Assembly (NCBI GenBank): GCA_918026815.1
Contig: CAKJVC010000191.1
Coordinates: 713,288-777,287, forward strand
Source of the DNA: Chalara sp. BL73
Lineage: Eukaryota > Ascomycota > Leotiomycetes > Helotiales
Direction: 5' to 3'
DNA: 64,000 bases
How positions within the stretch are numbered: position 1 is the first letter of the stretch; each line of letters opens with the position of its first letter. Shown here piece by piece: positions 1 to 12,265 of this stretch. Position numbers and translations under genes: made by a program. The notes beneath the pieces are model-generated. The model worked only from the letters and a program-made list of their open reading frames with translations, ran no database searches and had not been told where the DNA came from.

Positions 1-1
1 A

Positions 2-280
2 TCTGGATCTCGGAGCCCGGCGGAATCGGAGCGGTCGAATTTCACTTCAGTTAGCCAGCGAGGCATAAATCCTAGATGGAATCCTGGACAGCCTTATGCA
101 CCTATGCCCCAAAGACGACCAGCGCCACAGAGGGACGACATTCTTTTGAACTCAAATCCAGATTTCCAGTTACCTAGCGGCCGAGGAGGTCGAGGCGGTG
201 GACGAGGTGGCCGGATGCCCGGTCAGATTCCTGGGGGAGGTATGATTCCAGGCAGTGCATACCCGACTGGAGCTCTATGA
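2..280 (+). CDS. C-terminal end of an RGG-tailed protein (5' truncated by window)
   Basis: The frame starting at base 2 is open to the TGA at 278-280, giving 92 residues of the C-terminus of a protein whose beginning lies outside the window. The visible part is low complexity: a Ser/Arg/Pro/Gln-rich stretch, then an RGG box (about residues 61-71, Gly-Arg-Gly-Gly repeats) and a short Met/Pro/Gly tail. RGG boxes bind RNA or are arginine-methylated in many eukaryotic proteins; that is family knowledge, and nothing here shows the partner. No globular domain is visible, so the product cannot be named. The strand and frame are supported by absence of stops and by the coherent repeat, but an intron cannot be excluded. 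Confidence 0.6.
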   Translation, partial: SGSRSPAESERSNFTSVSQRGINPRWNPGQPYAPMPQRRPAPQRDDILLNSNPDFQLPSGRGGRGGGRGGRMPGQIPGGGMIPGSAYPTGAL

Positions 281-2429
281 TACGATTCGAACAACGATAC
301 TTACAATCTTTACCAAAACCACCTTTAACCTCTGTTTTTCCTTCATCCTCGATATCAAATCAGGATCCCGATCGACTCGTATAAATAATAGCAGGCTTTT
401 CTTGAATGATATAGATCCTCTAGGGCAAATGCGAAGGCGTTTCGGCAATGGATTTATGCACATCACAATATCGATCCGATCAGATGTGCAGGGCTTTCGA
501 ATGGCCCTTTTACTTTGTTTACGTATGTACATATGGCATGGTCCGATATGGCTCCAACTTGGGCATCTTTTCTTTATCTACGTTGCATGTATGAGATGCA
601 GCGAATGGTCATCTCGCTCTGGAAACACCAAATCTACCCATTTATAGGTCTTTACTTGAGGTGTAGCCTTGGAGGGCTGGGGATGATGCGTAGGAAATGC
701 AGGTTCTGCTGATTAAAGGGGGAAGCAGGCGGACAGTAGCTCGATGAAGCTACTTTGGCAGTGCTGTCTTTTGGCCGAATCCAACATATAGCTAGGAAAC
801 CAAGACATGTTGAGCCCGATATTTCCTGACTTTAGGAATTCGTGAATTCTTTATCCCAATTGCCTAACTACTTGTGCTTTGCCCTTTTTTTTTCCCTTCC
901 CCCCCTCAAGAGGCAAGAAAATTCCGACCAGTCGCGAAAAAGTACTGTTATGGGGTCTGAAGGATAACGATCCGTCTTATGGGATCACAAATTGCTTACC
1001 CCGCCGCGCCGCTCCGTAACTGTTACCCCAATGCCCGTCCTAGGGTATCATGGTGTGATCAGCCCAAAACAACGTGTCTTCTCCGCGTGTCCAACGGTGA
1101 AGGGAGGGGATTCGTTTTGTTTTTATATATAAATATTTTCCTCTTGTGAACCGTTGCTGTCGCACAACCACTGGCTTTGCAAGGAGAGATTGCCGCATGC
1201 GGCTTGGTGTGTTCCCCACAAATCGACTAAAATGGTGATTGTATGGAGAATGATGAAGGCCCCTGAAATCTGAGGACACCAGCAAAAAGGATTCGATAGT
1301 TTCTGTTCGCTTACTGTACAAAAAGAGTTTCCAGCTGGGAGCAGACGATCTGGACTTGGTTAGTTCTAGAGGAAGACGAACCACCGTTACTGGTTTTGGC
1401 TGCGGCATTGTGTCATGAGATGCGTAAAAGGAGGGGCAAGCCTATATATATATATATTCATATACAGATATAGAGAGAGCAGCGATCATATGGAGGATAT
1501 GATGATGATGTGTCCTGGGTAAGAAACAAGGCCTCCATATGCATTTATGATGGCAAATTGAACCAGGGCATTTTCCCCTGAAATCCTGAAGCTGAAACGA
1601 TCGAATTAATGCCCCGAAGGCCTGGCCCTAGGGAGTCATCCATTGGCTGCCACCCAAAACCAAATACCGGCCCTATCGTTCATACAGGGGCTCTCTCTAA
1701 GTAAAAAAAAAAAAAAAGCTCACTCGCTCACACCTCACGCCTGCCAACACCCCATACCTCTACGCCCCCCCTGAGACCTGCAGCAAAAGATTCCTCCCCA
1801 ATTGCCAACTTTTGGTGGTCTGCCAGCAGATTCACTGTTGGAGAGCATTTTCACTTCTTCTTTTCTATATACTCTCTCCTCCCATTCATCAAAAAAAAAA
1901 AACAATTGGAGGTCGACCTCTCCATTACATCCCCTCTTAATTGTCGGGAATCTCGTTTACTCTTCGTCTTTGATATCGATCTGAACACCCACCCCCTTTC
2001 GGCTGAGGACCGAGGGACATTTGATACATTTCGCCCATCTTTTTACCTTGTCAAGCAAAGCCTACAGCTGCAAAAAGCGGATCAAACCATCTGCGCGCGA
2101 TCAGTGGTAGAATTCTCAAAGACGCTCCTTACTCCATCACAGATACGCGCTTCGCAATCAATCCATCTGCGAATCAATCGTCCATCACGTAGCGCGCTTA
2201 CTGCCACCACCCTCGCGTCGTGCACCTCTTTCGTTTGACCAGCTCTTGTCTGCATCACCGTGGCCGTGATTCACCTTCAATTACGAAATACAAACGATCC
2301 CGCGATCCCTCGAAACCCATAATCAGAAGCTGTTTCGAGATATTTTGGGGGGAAATTCAGGTAATTCGAACACGAGAAGAATAAGCAAGACCCTGTCAAT
2401 CTGCGACAAATTCGTATCCAATCATCATC
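281..2429. other. Intergenic region: 3' flank of the RGG gene and promoter/leader of the septin-like gene
   Basis: No supported gene. It contains a TA microsatellite near 1443-1457, a 15-A tract at 1703-1717 and a 12-A tract near 1888-1899, followed by pyrimidine-rich sequence up to the ATG at 2430. This is the usual look of a fungal promoter and long leader. Short open frames here have no recognisable content. Confidence 0.5.
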
Positions 2430-4178
2430 ATGGTGTCTTCTAGTAGACCGCGAACGCCGTCAGCAGGCAATAGCCCATCGTTACCGTCCGACAAGCTGGC
2501 GGCAATACCAGAGACCGGAAAGCAGCATCCTCCACGTCGTTCGTCTCTCGGAATGTTGCTCAAACGTTCAAAGTCAACCGAGCTCAATCCGCGAGGAAGC
2601 AAGAAGGAAAGAGCAGCTTGGGCGAAAGAGCAAGAAGAAAGAGCACGTCGTGAAGCTGCTGCCATTCCGAAATCCCCTCCTCGACTTCCCGATCTCTACA
2701 ACGGCGCTGCTCCTCCACAACTCCCATATTCTAGCGGCGAAGATAGACCCGATTCTGTAGCGATCATATCCGGCAAAGGCGGAAACTATCAGGGTCGTCC
2801 ATCATACGAACCGGCACAGGCTCCAAATATGGCCGCAATCCCAATTCCTCCCATTCCAAATGGGTTCCGTGGTGGAGAATGGGTTGATCCGTACGCTCGG
2901 ACTGAGAGTATGACACATAGAGGACGTTATAGCTATGCCAGCAGCGCAGTCAGCACCATCAACAGTCCCCGGAGAGTGCGAAGACGGAAGGATCCAACTC
3001 CATTCAAGTAAGCTCACCACTTGTCAGAATGAACTTTTACTAACATTATTAGTATCCTCATCATAGGTACCCGCTCTTCTGGAAAGACCTCCTTCCTCGA
3101 ATTCCTCAAGACCTCTCTGGCTCTTCCTCCAAAGAAACGAGGCGCGCGTCCCACTGAGTTGGTGGAGGATATCTTTGCTCCGCAACATCCGAAGAGTGGC
3201 AATTTTGAGTCGCATTACCTCGAGACAGAAATTGACGGAGAGCGCATTGGTCTGACTTTGTGGGATTCGGAAGGACTGGAGAAGAATGCCGTGGATCTGC
3301 AGCTTCGGGAGATGACATCGTTCTTAGAAAGCAAGTTCGAAGAAACATTCACCGAGGAGATGAAGGTTATCAGAGCGCCTGGTGTTCAGGATACCCATAT
3401 CCACTGTGCATTCCTCATTCTGGATCCAGTCCGTCTCGATCAGAATCTAGCCACCGCGAAGAAGTTGCAATCGAATGGTAACGGCACAAATGGTAAATAT
3501 TCGTCCGCGCCTCGTATACTTGGCAGTCTGGACGAGGATCTTGATTTGCAGGTTCTTCGTGGACTGCAAGGAATGACAACCGTTGTACCTGTTATTTCAA
3601 AGGCGGACACGATTACTACTGCTCATATGCAATATCTGAAGCAAACTGTTTGGGACAGCTTACGTCAAGCAAATCTTGATCCTTTGGAAGCACTCGGACT
3701 AGATGACTTCGAGCCAGATATCCCAAAAAATGCTAATCGTATTGATGAGGGAGAAGAAGAAGAGGAGAATTCCAGCGGAAACAACTCGGCCGATGACCTC
3801 CCAATCCAAACTCCAACGCCAGAACAGACATCAGAACAAAATGCATCTCCTAGGTCGAATCGCCTCTCCTCATCTGGTTCAGTCCGTCGTCACAAACGTG
3901 TTCCTTCAGCCGATGAAAGCCAGTCGGGCGAGTTGCCATATTTTCCCCTTTCCGTCATTAGCCCTGATATTTACGAACCTGGAGTCATTGGTCGGAAATT
4001 CCCCTGGGGATTTGCTGATCCTATGAACGAGGAGCATTGCGATTTTGTGCGTTTGAAGGAGGCAGTCTTCAGCGAATGGCGCGGGGAGCTCAGAGAGGCC
4101 AGCAGAGAATTATGGTACGAAGGCTGGCGTACGAGCCGTCTCAAGCACCGCGAGACCAAGCCTATACCTCGGCGATAA
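2430..4178 (+). CDS. Septin-type P-loop GTPase
   Basis: Two exons, 2430-3007 and 3053-4178, give 567 residues; the intron has GTAAGC, an ACTAAC branch site and TTAG. The first ~190 residues are Ser/Pro/Arg-rich and probably disordered. The GTPase domain then opens with a P-loop (GTRSSGKT, residues 198-205), a switch-II-like WDSEG (263-267, a D-x-x-G motif) and SKAD (375-378) in the place of the septin/Ras guanine-specificity motif. An acidic Ser-rich insert (about 410-470) precedes the conserved end with a WGFADP segment and Trp-rich helix. Septins form GTP-bound filaments at septa and hyphal tips; this divergent member lacks an obvious C-terminal coiled coil. The leader intron joins frames exactly at the P-loop strand, which supports the model. 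It could alternatively be a septin-like GTPase that does not polymerise. Confidence 0.85.
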
Positions 4179-4888
4179 ACAATCAAGTCAGCAATTTCCT
4201 TTCTATGAGCGAAGAATTTCCTTCTGGAGACACAAAAATTGGCGGTTTAATTTCGGCTTGTTTTTTGCTCGTCTTTCATCACGTTGCGCATTTGTGTTTC
4301 CGGATTCCGCTATCATACCCCTTACTTCGATCATGTCGTACCATCACCACGTCATTATTTTCGGTTTATGGCGTATCAAGTTTAGAATTTCCTCTTCGCC
4401 AGAACCTCCTTTTCATTCCTATGAGCTTTTCTTCTTGCGCTGGACGCGCGGTATGTGGGGGTTGTACCATTCACAGATTTAGGGGTTCAAGATTGATGAT
4501 GGAATTGAGATTGGTGGTTGTTATACGAGTGGAGGGATGCGAGGGAGGAAGGGGTAGTTTAGAAGGGGATGTGTTTGTATGTCTTATTGAGTGTGTTGAT
4601 GGAGATATAGGTGCAGATATGATACCTGACCCTCAAACCGCAGAGCATACCCAGTTTTTGCTTTAGATCACCAGTGAATGTTTCATTCTGACAATCTCTG
4701 CTCACGTTCCTGGTATAGTTTCCTAAGCAGATCTCCCAGCTTTCTGTCCCTCCTTCCCACATGACTACTTTACAAACTAATATACCTCTCCGCCAAAAGC
4801 ATCTATCCCCTTCATCCTATCTTCATAGTCCCAACCCCATTCAGGTACCCAGCCTCATCCCTCGCAACAGCATCAACCCAAACATCAT
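4179..4888. other. Intergenic region downstream of the septin-like gene
   Basis: No supported gene. Open frames on both strands are short and without recognisable motifs. Probably the 3' UTR of the septin-like gene and of the convergent GC-rich locus. Confidence 0.4.
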
Positions 4889-6205
4889 ATCGCAGCGCAC
4901 AACCTCGCCACCTCAACCACGATCAGGATCCCCATCGCCAGCCAAACAACCCCCCAAACCGCGGACCCCTCCCGCTCGCGCTCCTCTGATCCGGTGCGAC
5001 CCGTCCGCGGTGGTCCCCACGGAGCCAGTGGATCCGATGACGGCGACGACGATGACGAGGACGGGCTAGGCGCTCGAAACGTATTCTGCGGCTGCGCGCT
5101 CGTTGCCTCGAGCGCGGTTCTGCGACGGGGTTCGTCTAGTGACGATGATGAGGAGGAGGAAGCGGTGTACCGGTTCCGGGAACGGGGCTCCGTTCGGGGG
5201 TCCCATCTTGCGTCGGGGTCTGGGGCGCGGGGGCGGTGGGTTCCGGGGCCGGGCGAGGCGTCTCTTTCTGTGCGGTGGGTTGGCGGTGGGCTTTCCGTGG
5301 TGGGCTGGCGCCGCGGTTGGTGTCCCCCTGTGGGCGGCTCGTGTGAGGCGCCTGGTTGGCCTCGCCGTGTGCGGCCTTTGCGTTTCTGGGCGGGCGTGAG
5401 GTCCAGAAGGGGATCTGGGGGTAGGGAGGCGTCGGCGGGCTCTGGTCGCTCCGTGGGTTTTCGGTGTTGGGGCGTGGAGCTGGCGGCCTTTCCTGTTGCT
5501 TGCTCGGCGGCTGGGAGGAGGCGGCTGGGTGTGCCGGGCTTGAGGGGCCTTGCTGTTCCTCGATTCCTGGTTCCTCCTTTGCGCCTTGCGCGTCGGCTTC
5601 TTCGACGGCCTGAACGTTCGTGGATGGAGCGGGTGGGCGCGGTGTCCTTGAGCCTGGCGAACCGCGTGCCGCCGCTCTCTCGGAAGATGTCGCCTCCTCC
5701 TCGTTCTCTGACCCACGGCGTGGGTGCGTCGCCTGAGATGGGCGATCTGGCGGGTGACGATCCTGACGCCTATTTTCGCGCCAAGGTCGAACGGAAGCAG
5801 GAGGCGCTTCCGAGGCAGGACGACACTCCGGGCACCGGCCCTTGAGCGCCCATTCCAGCTTCGCGGTCCTTCTGGAGGAGCATCCGGGCGACGAGGCGCA
5901 GGCCACGGTCTGCGAGAAGAGCGCGTGTCTTGGGGTTTTGGCGCAGCAGGCGTGCGAGACGCTGAAGAGGATGCTGCACATTTTTCGTATATACCCTCAA
6001 TCCTGGATTCTGGATCGGGCTGATGGTTTGGTGAGAAAAGCAGATGACATGTGTGCTTGCATTTGGTTCTTTGTGGTGTTCCCTGGCTAGATTAGGTGCC
6101 TTTGGGAAGGTTAAAGACGGTGGGGTGGACAAAGGAGTTGAGGAAGGTCACGGAGTTCTTTGTGTTGGTACTTGGATTTCGGTAGCTGAGTACTATTCGC
6201 ATGCA
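4889..6205 (-). other. GC-rich locus, probable tail-anchored protein gene with unresolved frame
   Basis: From about 4990 to 5980 the sequence is far more GC-rich than its flanks and is open over long stretches in several frames on both strands, so ORF length is no guide. The best candidate is on the minus strand: the frame ending at the TGA near 4889 finishes with a Ser-rich stretch and a single hydrophobic segment (WGVVWLAMGILIVVEVA) close to the C-terminus, as in tail-anchored membrane proteins. The same frame contains a leucine/arginine-rich helical segment at about 5850-5990, but a TAG at 5770 separates the two, and another minus frame is acidic and protein-like in between. Moving between frames would need introns or missing bases, which cannot be placed here. 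The middle is Pro/Arg/Ser-rich and low complexity. Product not recognised; a plus-strand gene is not excluded. Confidence 0.35.
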
Positions 6206-6937
6206 AAATAGACCACAATCTTACCTAGACGTTATTGTTGAGGGTTTTGGGATGGAGGCCAGTGATGATAGATGAAGAGGATATAAGCTCCACAATCCGG
6301 TAAGGTCTATCATGTGTCTGGACGTAGGAAGATATATAGGGTTGAGTTTGGGAGTTCGGAGCCCGGGTCTCCGCCAGAGCAATAGGAGATGCTGAGATGC
6401 TTATGAGAACGGGGGAATAAGGTATGTTAATGCTTAGAATGCCATTTCTTTCTCGCCATAACTTTCATATGTATGCCGATCCTTCTTTTGAGCATGGAAA
6501 TATTACGGAACAGTGAAGACTGGAGACTGGGCGAATACGCAGCGGTAATGGCTGCACACGTTAGGCACTGAGTAATGCTGCACAGCAGACACTCCCTAAA
6601 TTTCTAGGTGAAACTCGTGAGTTGTCATTCGTTCTTGTGGGTATGAGTAAGTAGACAATGTATTATGGACGGGGTTATGGTGCGCATATTTTCATTCTAT
6701 TTTGAACTGATTTTCACAATATATACAATTTTAACTGGATATTCTCCAGACCATACGCCTCATAACAAATTTAATGCCCTTCTCCACTCCTTGACTAGTA
6801 AGTAATTAAAAAAAATCTTATTCGTATTGTCACCTGCCAGGCATTAGAAAGTATACCACAATAAATCCCGTACCCTGCACACTATAAAATATTGACCAGT
6901 CCATTCCCTCCTTACAAACTCTTTTACCTAGACCCAT
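6206..6937. other. Intergenic region between the GC-rich locus and the aquaporin gene
   Basis: AT-richer non-coding sequence; no supported gene. It would hold the promoter of the minus-strand GC-rich locus and the 3' UTR of the aquaporin gene. Confidence 0.4.
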
Positions 6938-8384
6938 CTACTGCTTATCAAAAAATTCCTCATCCTTCGGGATCTCTTTACAAATACTGCACACATCACG
7001 ACTGGCGCTCCTATTATGTGTCATAGTATGAGTCACGCTTCTCTCTGTCTCCATTCCAGCTCCATTCGAGATGCTCCCTCGAGATCCCGGCTTCAGAATC
7101 GACTTCCGATTCTGCTGCGAAGCCTGAGCGCCAGCATAATGTGTGCCAGAGAATAGCGTCCGATCGCTCGACGAGGCAACGCTGTACCGCTGCTTGGTCT
7201 CATGCCCATGCATGCCTCCCTCGTCCAAACCCACAAACTGGTCATTCGGGTGAGGGGGCGCTGGGCTCTTGGAAAACGGTCTTGGCTCGGCGCCATACTC
7301 TTTCGGCGTGCCCGGCTTTTCTGAACGGCCTTCCTCCATAGCATAGGCGCTATCTGTAGATCCGAGCTTGATGCTGGGATCATCGTCCGCATGGTGCTTC
7401 ACCGGGTTGAATTGCTCGGTCGAAACTCTCGAGTAGTCTTGTCCCGGGTTCGCTGTCTCGTACTCGAGCTTCTTGATGAAGAGGTAGAAGCCCGACGCGA
7501 GCAGGGAGCCGAGGATAGGGCCGACCCAATAGATCCAGTGGTAGGACTTGAAGCTGTGGTCTACGACAGCGGGGCCAAAGGAGCGAGCCGGGTTGACGGA
7601 GCCGCCGGTAAAGTACACGCCTGTCAACTCGGCGATAAAGAGGGAGAGGCCAATGCCGATGGGTGCGATGAAGGTGCCTTTGTGCTTCTCGGCGGCGAGC
7701 ATGAATATTGTAAAGACAAGTTCTGCCGTGAGGAACATTTCGATGAAAAGACCTTGAACAACAGACGTCCCGCCCCCTAGACTGGTGCCGACCTTGAGGG
7801 GGCCGGGAAAGAGTGCTGAGCATATTGCTGCTGCTGTGATGCCGCCCAAAATCTGAGATATGGTGAGGAGAAGGCCACGGACGTAGGGTAGAGCTCCCAC
7901 AAGACACATGCCCATCGTGACCTGGTTTGTGTTAAAAAAGTTCACCTTGGTCGGGGTCGTATACTTACTGCAGGATTGAACAGTCCACCGCTGATGCGGA
8001 AGAATACCCATGCATTCACAGCTAAAGAGAATCCAAAACACAAGGCAATATAAAGTAGCTGGGCAGGGTCGCTGACCGCACCAACCATACTGGGTTGTGT
8101 AGGTCCTGCAAGAAGTGCCACCTGGGTCCCAGAGAACGCGAAGAATAAAAAAAGCGTTGTGCCAACGTATTCTGCGCTGGTTGCAACAAAGTGGTTTCGG
8201 GCCTGAGACAATTAGCTATGACCTCTCGAAGAGGAGTGATCAAACTCACGGTTGCAGGAGCCCAACCAAGAAATGGAAGGCGATTTGACTTTGCTGAACG
8301 GCTTCCTGTACCTGTCCTCGACAGTCTTCGCTTCGTGAAGGGCAGCACGAACCCGCGGTCTGGCTTTGGATCATTGATATTCAT
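6938..8384 (-). CDS. Orthodox aquaporin (MIP family water channel)
   Basis: Three exons (8384-8250, 8202-7969, 7921-6938; all boundaries in phase 0) give 450 residues. Six membrane helices surround two NPA boxes: NPA at 121-123, split from its following Val by intron 2, and NPA at 233-235 followed by Arg (NPARSFGPA). Arg after the second NPA and the Gly/Thr-rich TGGSVNPAR loop are typical of water-selective fungal aquaporins rather than aquaglyceroporins, whose second box is usually NPARD. A ~45-residue basic N-terminus and an unusually long (~165-residue) hydrophilic C-terminal tail rich in Ser, Pro and acidic residues lie on the cytosolic side and end in a CSIC motif. The protein is expected in the plasma membrane. 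An open frame extends upstream to 8534, but the chosen ATG starts the conserved N-terminus, so the extra part is taken as leader. Confidence 0.93.
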
Positions 8385-11360
8385 GATGACAAGAAAGAGG
8401 ATTCTCAACACAATATACAAAGAGGGTTGGAGATATGGAAGAAACAATGAAGAATACGAGAAGCGTTCTCTCTGCCAAACAGAGGAAGTCGGTGAACATA
8501 ATAACAGTCTCGCAGGCGAACTCGAGGACGTCATGTCAGGTCTTCAGTAACCGTTTGCGGCTTACGGGAAGCCACCAAAGCATGATGAGCGGGAAAACCG
8601 TATATTAATCTCGCGTCTCCGCATTTGCGCTTCTGGAGCAACCGATGGCTCAATTCCATCGTATAGGAGAAGATGGATGACTAAAGAGAGTTTCCAAGGT
8701 GCAGAATCAGAGAATCGCATGTCTGGGAACGGCTGGCGAAGAATTAGAGTGTGGTAGCACCACACCCCCACACTAGTTAGATCTGCAGATCGCCAGTTTA
8801 AACAACAATTGAAATAGACTAAAAGCGACCTACTTACAGTTCTATAGCAAAACCTAAGAATTTATTTATTTATTTCGTTAAATATTGCTTTCGTAAAAAT
8901 ATTATGTTTTACTGTGTATTTATCGATATTTGCAACCGGACTGGTATATGGGGATATGTTTAAATTGCCGAGAAAGGCATGCTAGAGCTTAACTAGCTAA
9001 ATCTATATACTTATCGCATTCGGCCTTAGTAGTACTTTTCCTAAATAGAACAGGGTCTAAGAGCCGCAAAGTGATAAGTAATCTACGTGAGTTCGGATAT
9101 ACAACCACCCGGCAAAGAGACTAAGCTAGTTGCTAATAGCAAGAGCTAACTTGTACCCAAACCGGCTTGAGGTTTTATGGTCGCGTGCTTACATAACGCA
9201 GATTTGTAAAGCTCCCAATTTCATTTCAAGTTTTATAGACCAGTTTGCATGACATCGAATTTCGTTCTTTCCGCTATGCTATACCGTCCCCTACAGCCTT
9301 GGTAAGACGTCTGCGGTGGTATATCCGCACCGTGTAAGAACTTAGCCAGATAGAAAGTCCAGTCCAATCTTCGCTACATGCCTTAAATTTCATTCAGCTG
9401 GATTGGGGTAGGGACTCTACCAGCATTTGGCTGGATCTGATATTAGTGGTGCTGGATACCACCCCGAGCCAATTCGCATCCATCTAGGCCTACCCTGAGT
9501 CTCTCAGCCTTCCCTGGGGCTTCGGAAATGCCGTCTTACCGTAGCTGAATAATTCGGCGTTAGCATGTAGACACAGTTTTACTCACAGTTAGGGAATGTT
9601 GAAACTAATGCGGCGTTAAGATCGCTCGGTGGGAATCTGTATTTAATAGAGGCCGCCACGGACTTGAAAGGACAGGAACAATTAATAAGTGGAGTTTTGA
9701 ATGTAGTTAAGACATGAATCTATAAATATCGCTCTATTGGGTGATATATTCATGGGATTTCAAAGTTAGCCGTGTATCAGATAAGTCCCTGTCTCAAACC
9801 TTGCCTCCAGGCGCTTGCTACTACAGACTCGCTGCCACCTTAGCTTACTTGCGTAACGTGGTTGGTCACCAGTGTAGCCTGTTACGTTTTGATGGCTGGG
9901 AATTGGGTTGTGATTGCACAGGCAAGGACTAAGAGCTGCAACTGAGTAATCGACATCCCGACCTGAATTTCACCCTGTATTTGATCCCACCTGAAATCAT
10001 CAAATTTAGTTTTTAAAAAACGAATAACAAACTAACTACAAATTCTTATAACATGGAAAGAGGCTCCTTAATCTCCAATTGACCATATTTGATTCAGGGG
10101 CAATCACTGTAACCCCCCCAGTAACTTGAATATTCCGAGTCGTTTACCTGCTTTTTTAATCGGAGTCCCCACCGAAATGTATGAACAATTTTTTTTCTCA
10201 GGTCTCCAGAACATGACTCGTCCTTTACGCCCCACTTACAGAGGGGAAGCTTCCCCGATGCACAGTTTCCCCCATTTGCCTAATTAGGATGTTACCTGCC
10301 GGCACTGCTTATGTGAGATTCGGGCAAGAAACTTTATTTCAGCCGCTTCCAACGTCCAGGATATCCAAACGCTACAATTGTTCCCGTTTCCCCATTCCGG
10401 GAATCTCAATATTGCGGCTACTTGTTTTTGACAGGCTGCTGATGTGAGGCCAAGAAAGTACTTGTACTTCAAAGGTTGATATCCTACGTACAAGGGTAGT
10501 TCCGTAGTGCGTTCATACGCCGGTGTTTCTCCGTTATGTATTTTGGCGTTAGTTATGGAGATGTCTTTCGTACCAGCAGCGAGAGCCGATTGAAAGGATA
10601 TCATAGTTACATCGCGTTATATAGCTAGGTCGCCACGTGTGTACCGAAGTTATACATCCAGCTGGATGGTGTTCCTATTGGCAACTAGTCTGTGATATTA
10701 AACTCCAACGCCGTCAGGAGAGCAGCCTCGCGTGTCGCTTTCTATGGGCTACTTTGCATTAGTCGATGAAGGCAAAGTGTTGGAACGCATGTAAATAGAA
10801 TCACGTGAACGCGAAGTTGTGGGTCCTTTCAGGACCTACAACCTCGCGATACCGTAGCTTAGAACAATCAATCATCAATCAACCAGAACCACAATCACAC
10901 CAGCAAGAACGTAGTCAATAGCTACTACGTCTTTTGCTACGTGATAGGCATTCCGACACTGTAGACAACCGACACAAAGATATGAATATGATACCAAATT
11001 TGGGTGGTCCAGGAAGCACCACGCTGGGGATCCTTGGATAGCTTTAATGTCTTTGTAAGATCTTACCGTTATACGAGAGAAAACCTTAAGTGTTCGGCGA
11101 GCTAGTGCTCTGACATCTTAAAGAAATCTTTGCTGATGGTAACTCTAGAACCAATTACACGTTGAGATTGGGTAATGGCGATGCGCTCTCATTTTGGGCG
11201 GCCGAGCCGACCTGTAAGTGACTATAGAGCTACGAGCATCAGGACTCCGCTAGCACTGATCTGAGAAGTATTTAAGAGAGGCGATAGCCCCCTCGAAATA
11301 TCCATCTCCAGGCAACAGAAAACAGGAACCAAAACCGACAATCTCACACAATAAACAAAA
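8385..11360. other. Long intergenic, partly AT-rich region
   Basis: No supported gene over almost 3 kb. Around 8,780-9,250 the sequence is TpA-rich with stops in all frames, which could be an old repeat degraded by RIP-like mutation, but no element can be recognised. Two open frames, 9741-9932 (+) and 10284-10604 (-), have no recognisable content. The last part (from about 11,200) is the promoter of the secreted protein gene, with TATTTAAG near 11,269. Confidence 0.4.
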
Positions 11361-12017
11361 ATGGTTCGTCCATTCTCCTTCATCGCTACGGCCCTGCTTG
11401 GTACCGCAATCAGCGCTCCAACCGCCGAGAAGTCTATTAAAGACATCGCAATTGAAGTTTTCGGTCCAATCGACACCTGGACTCCTATCTACCTTAATGA
11501 CTTTGACCCGACCGCCCTAATCGACGGCTTGCCTGTTAATTCCTCCGTGGTCTACGCACGCGTTCCACCTACCGACCCCGATCTTACGGAGCTTGCACTC
11601 TCGCGCTTCTCCTCCCATCCGAATCTGCGTCGCTCCAATTCGCTCTCCAAGCGCGATATCACTTGCTACACGACCGGCCTCTGGCTCCCGCAATCTCAGC
11701 TCTGGTCCGCGGAAGTCGATTTTTGCAACAAGGCTCAGAGTGATAACCTCAGAAACGGCAACCAGACTTTCCAAGACAAGGAATGGTGGAAAGACCCGAG
11801 CGGGAACTATCAGCATTTTGTGCGGCCGGATGGAACTCCCACCACGGTGTTCTTCTTCATCAGGGTTAATCGGGGATATCAGTTCAATTGGAATATTTGT
11901 TATAATGCGTTCTTTGATGTAATTAGAGATTGTCATGGGCGGAATCCGGATACGGCTGGTGGTGGATTTGCTGGGTATAACGGTGGCCAGGTGGATGTTA
12001 CTATTGATCCTTCTTAA
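11361..12017 (+). CDS. Small secreted protein with Kex2-type processing site
   Basis: A single-exon gene of 218 residues. It starts with a signal peptide (MVRPFSFIATALLGTAISA), followed by a ~75-residue pro-region that ends in a dibasic LSKR (residues 94-97), the usual cut site of the Kex2 protease. The predicted mature part begins DITCYTTG, is Trp/Asn/Gly-rich and has four cysteines, enough for two disulphides, ending in GGFAGYNGGQ. No enzyme motif is seen and I do not recognise the family; the layout (signal, pro-region, Kex2 site, small Cys-containing domain) is shared by many fungal secreted proteins and effector candidates. A TATTTAAG box lies about 90 bp upstream of the ATG. Function unknown. 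Confidence 0.8.
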   Translation: MVRPFSFIATALLGTAISAPTAEKSIKDIAIEVFGPIDTWTPIYLNDFDPTALIDGLPVNSSVVYARVPPTDPDLTELALSRFSSHPNLRRSNSLSKRDITCYTTGLWLPQSQLWSAEVDFCNKAQSDNLRNGNQTFQDKEWWKDPSGNYQHFVRPDGTPTTVFFFIRVNRGYQFNWNICYNAFFDVIRDCHGRNPDTAGGGFAGYNGGQVDVTIDPS

Positions 12018-12265
12018 AGGAGGCGGTTTGGAGGGGGCTTGACGCAGACAAATCGGCTCAATATCTGACGATTTGTGAGACTTGAGTCAGCCGTGGCCGT
12101 TTTAATTGAAGGATGTGAGGAGATGGGAGGTGATATTATTAGGGAGAGTTCCTTGTATTTGTATTCTATACTGTCTTTACCGTACCATGTTCCACTTCCT
12201 CAAATACAATACTTCTACCTTTGCACAAAAGCAAGTTCATAAAGACCCTACCCCAAGTAAACACA

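Noticed and set aside
5066..5981. Several overlapping ORFs of 200-280 codons
   Set aside because: High GC makes all frames open; only the membrane-anchored minus reading has protein-like content, so the others were not listed as genes.
7141..7907. Plus and minus ORFs overlapping aquaporin exon 3
   Set aside because: Shadows of the long coding exon.
8385..8534. Upstream extension of the aquaporin frame to an earlier ATG
   Set aside because: The extra 50 residues have no family similarity; the downstream ATG fits the usual N-terminus.
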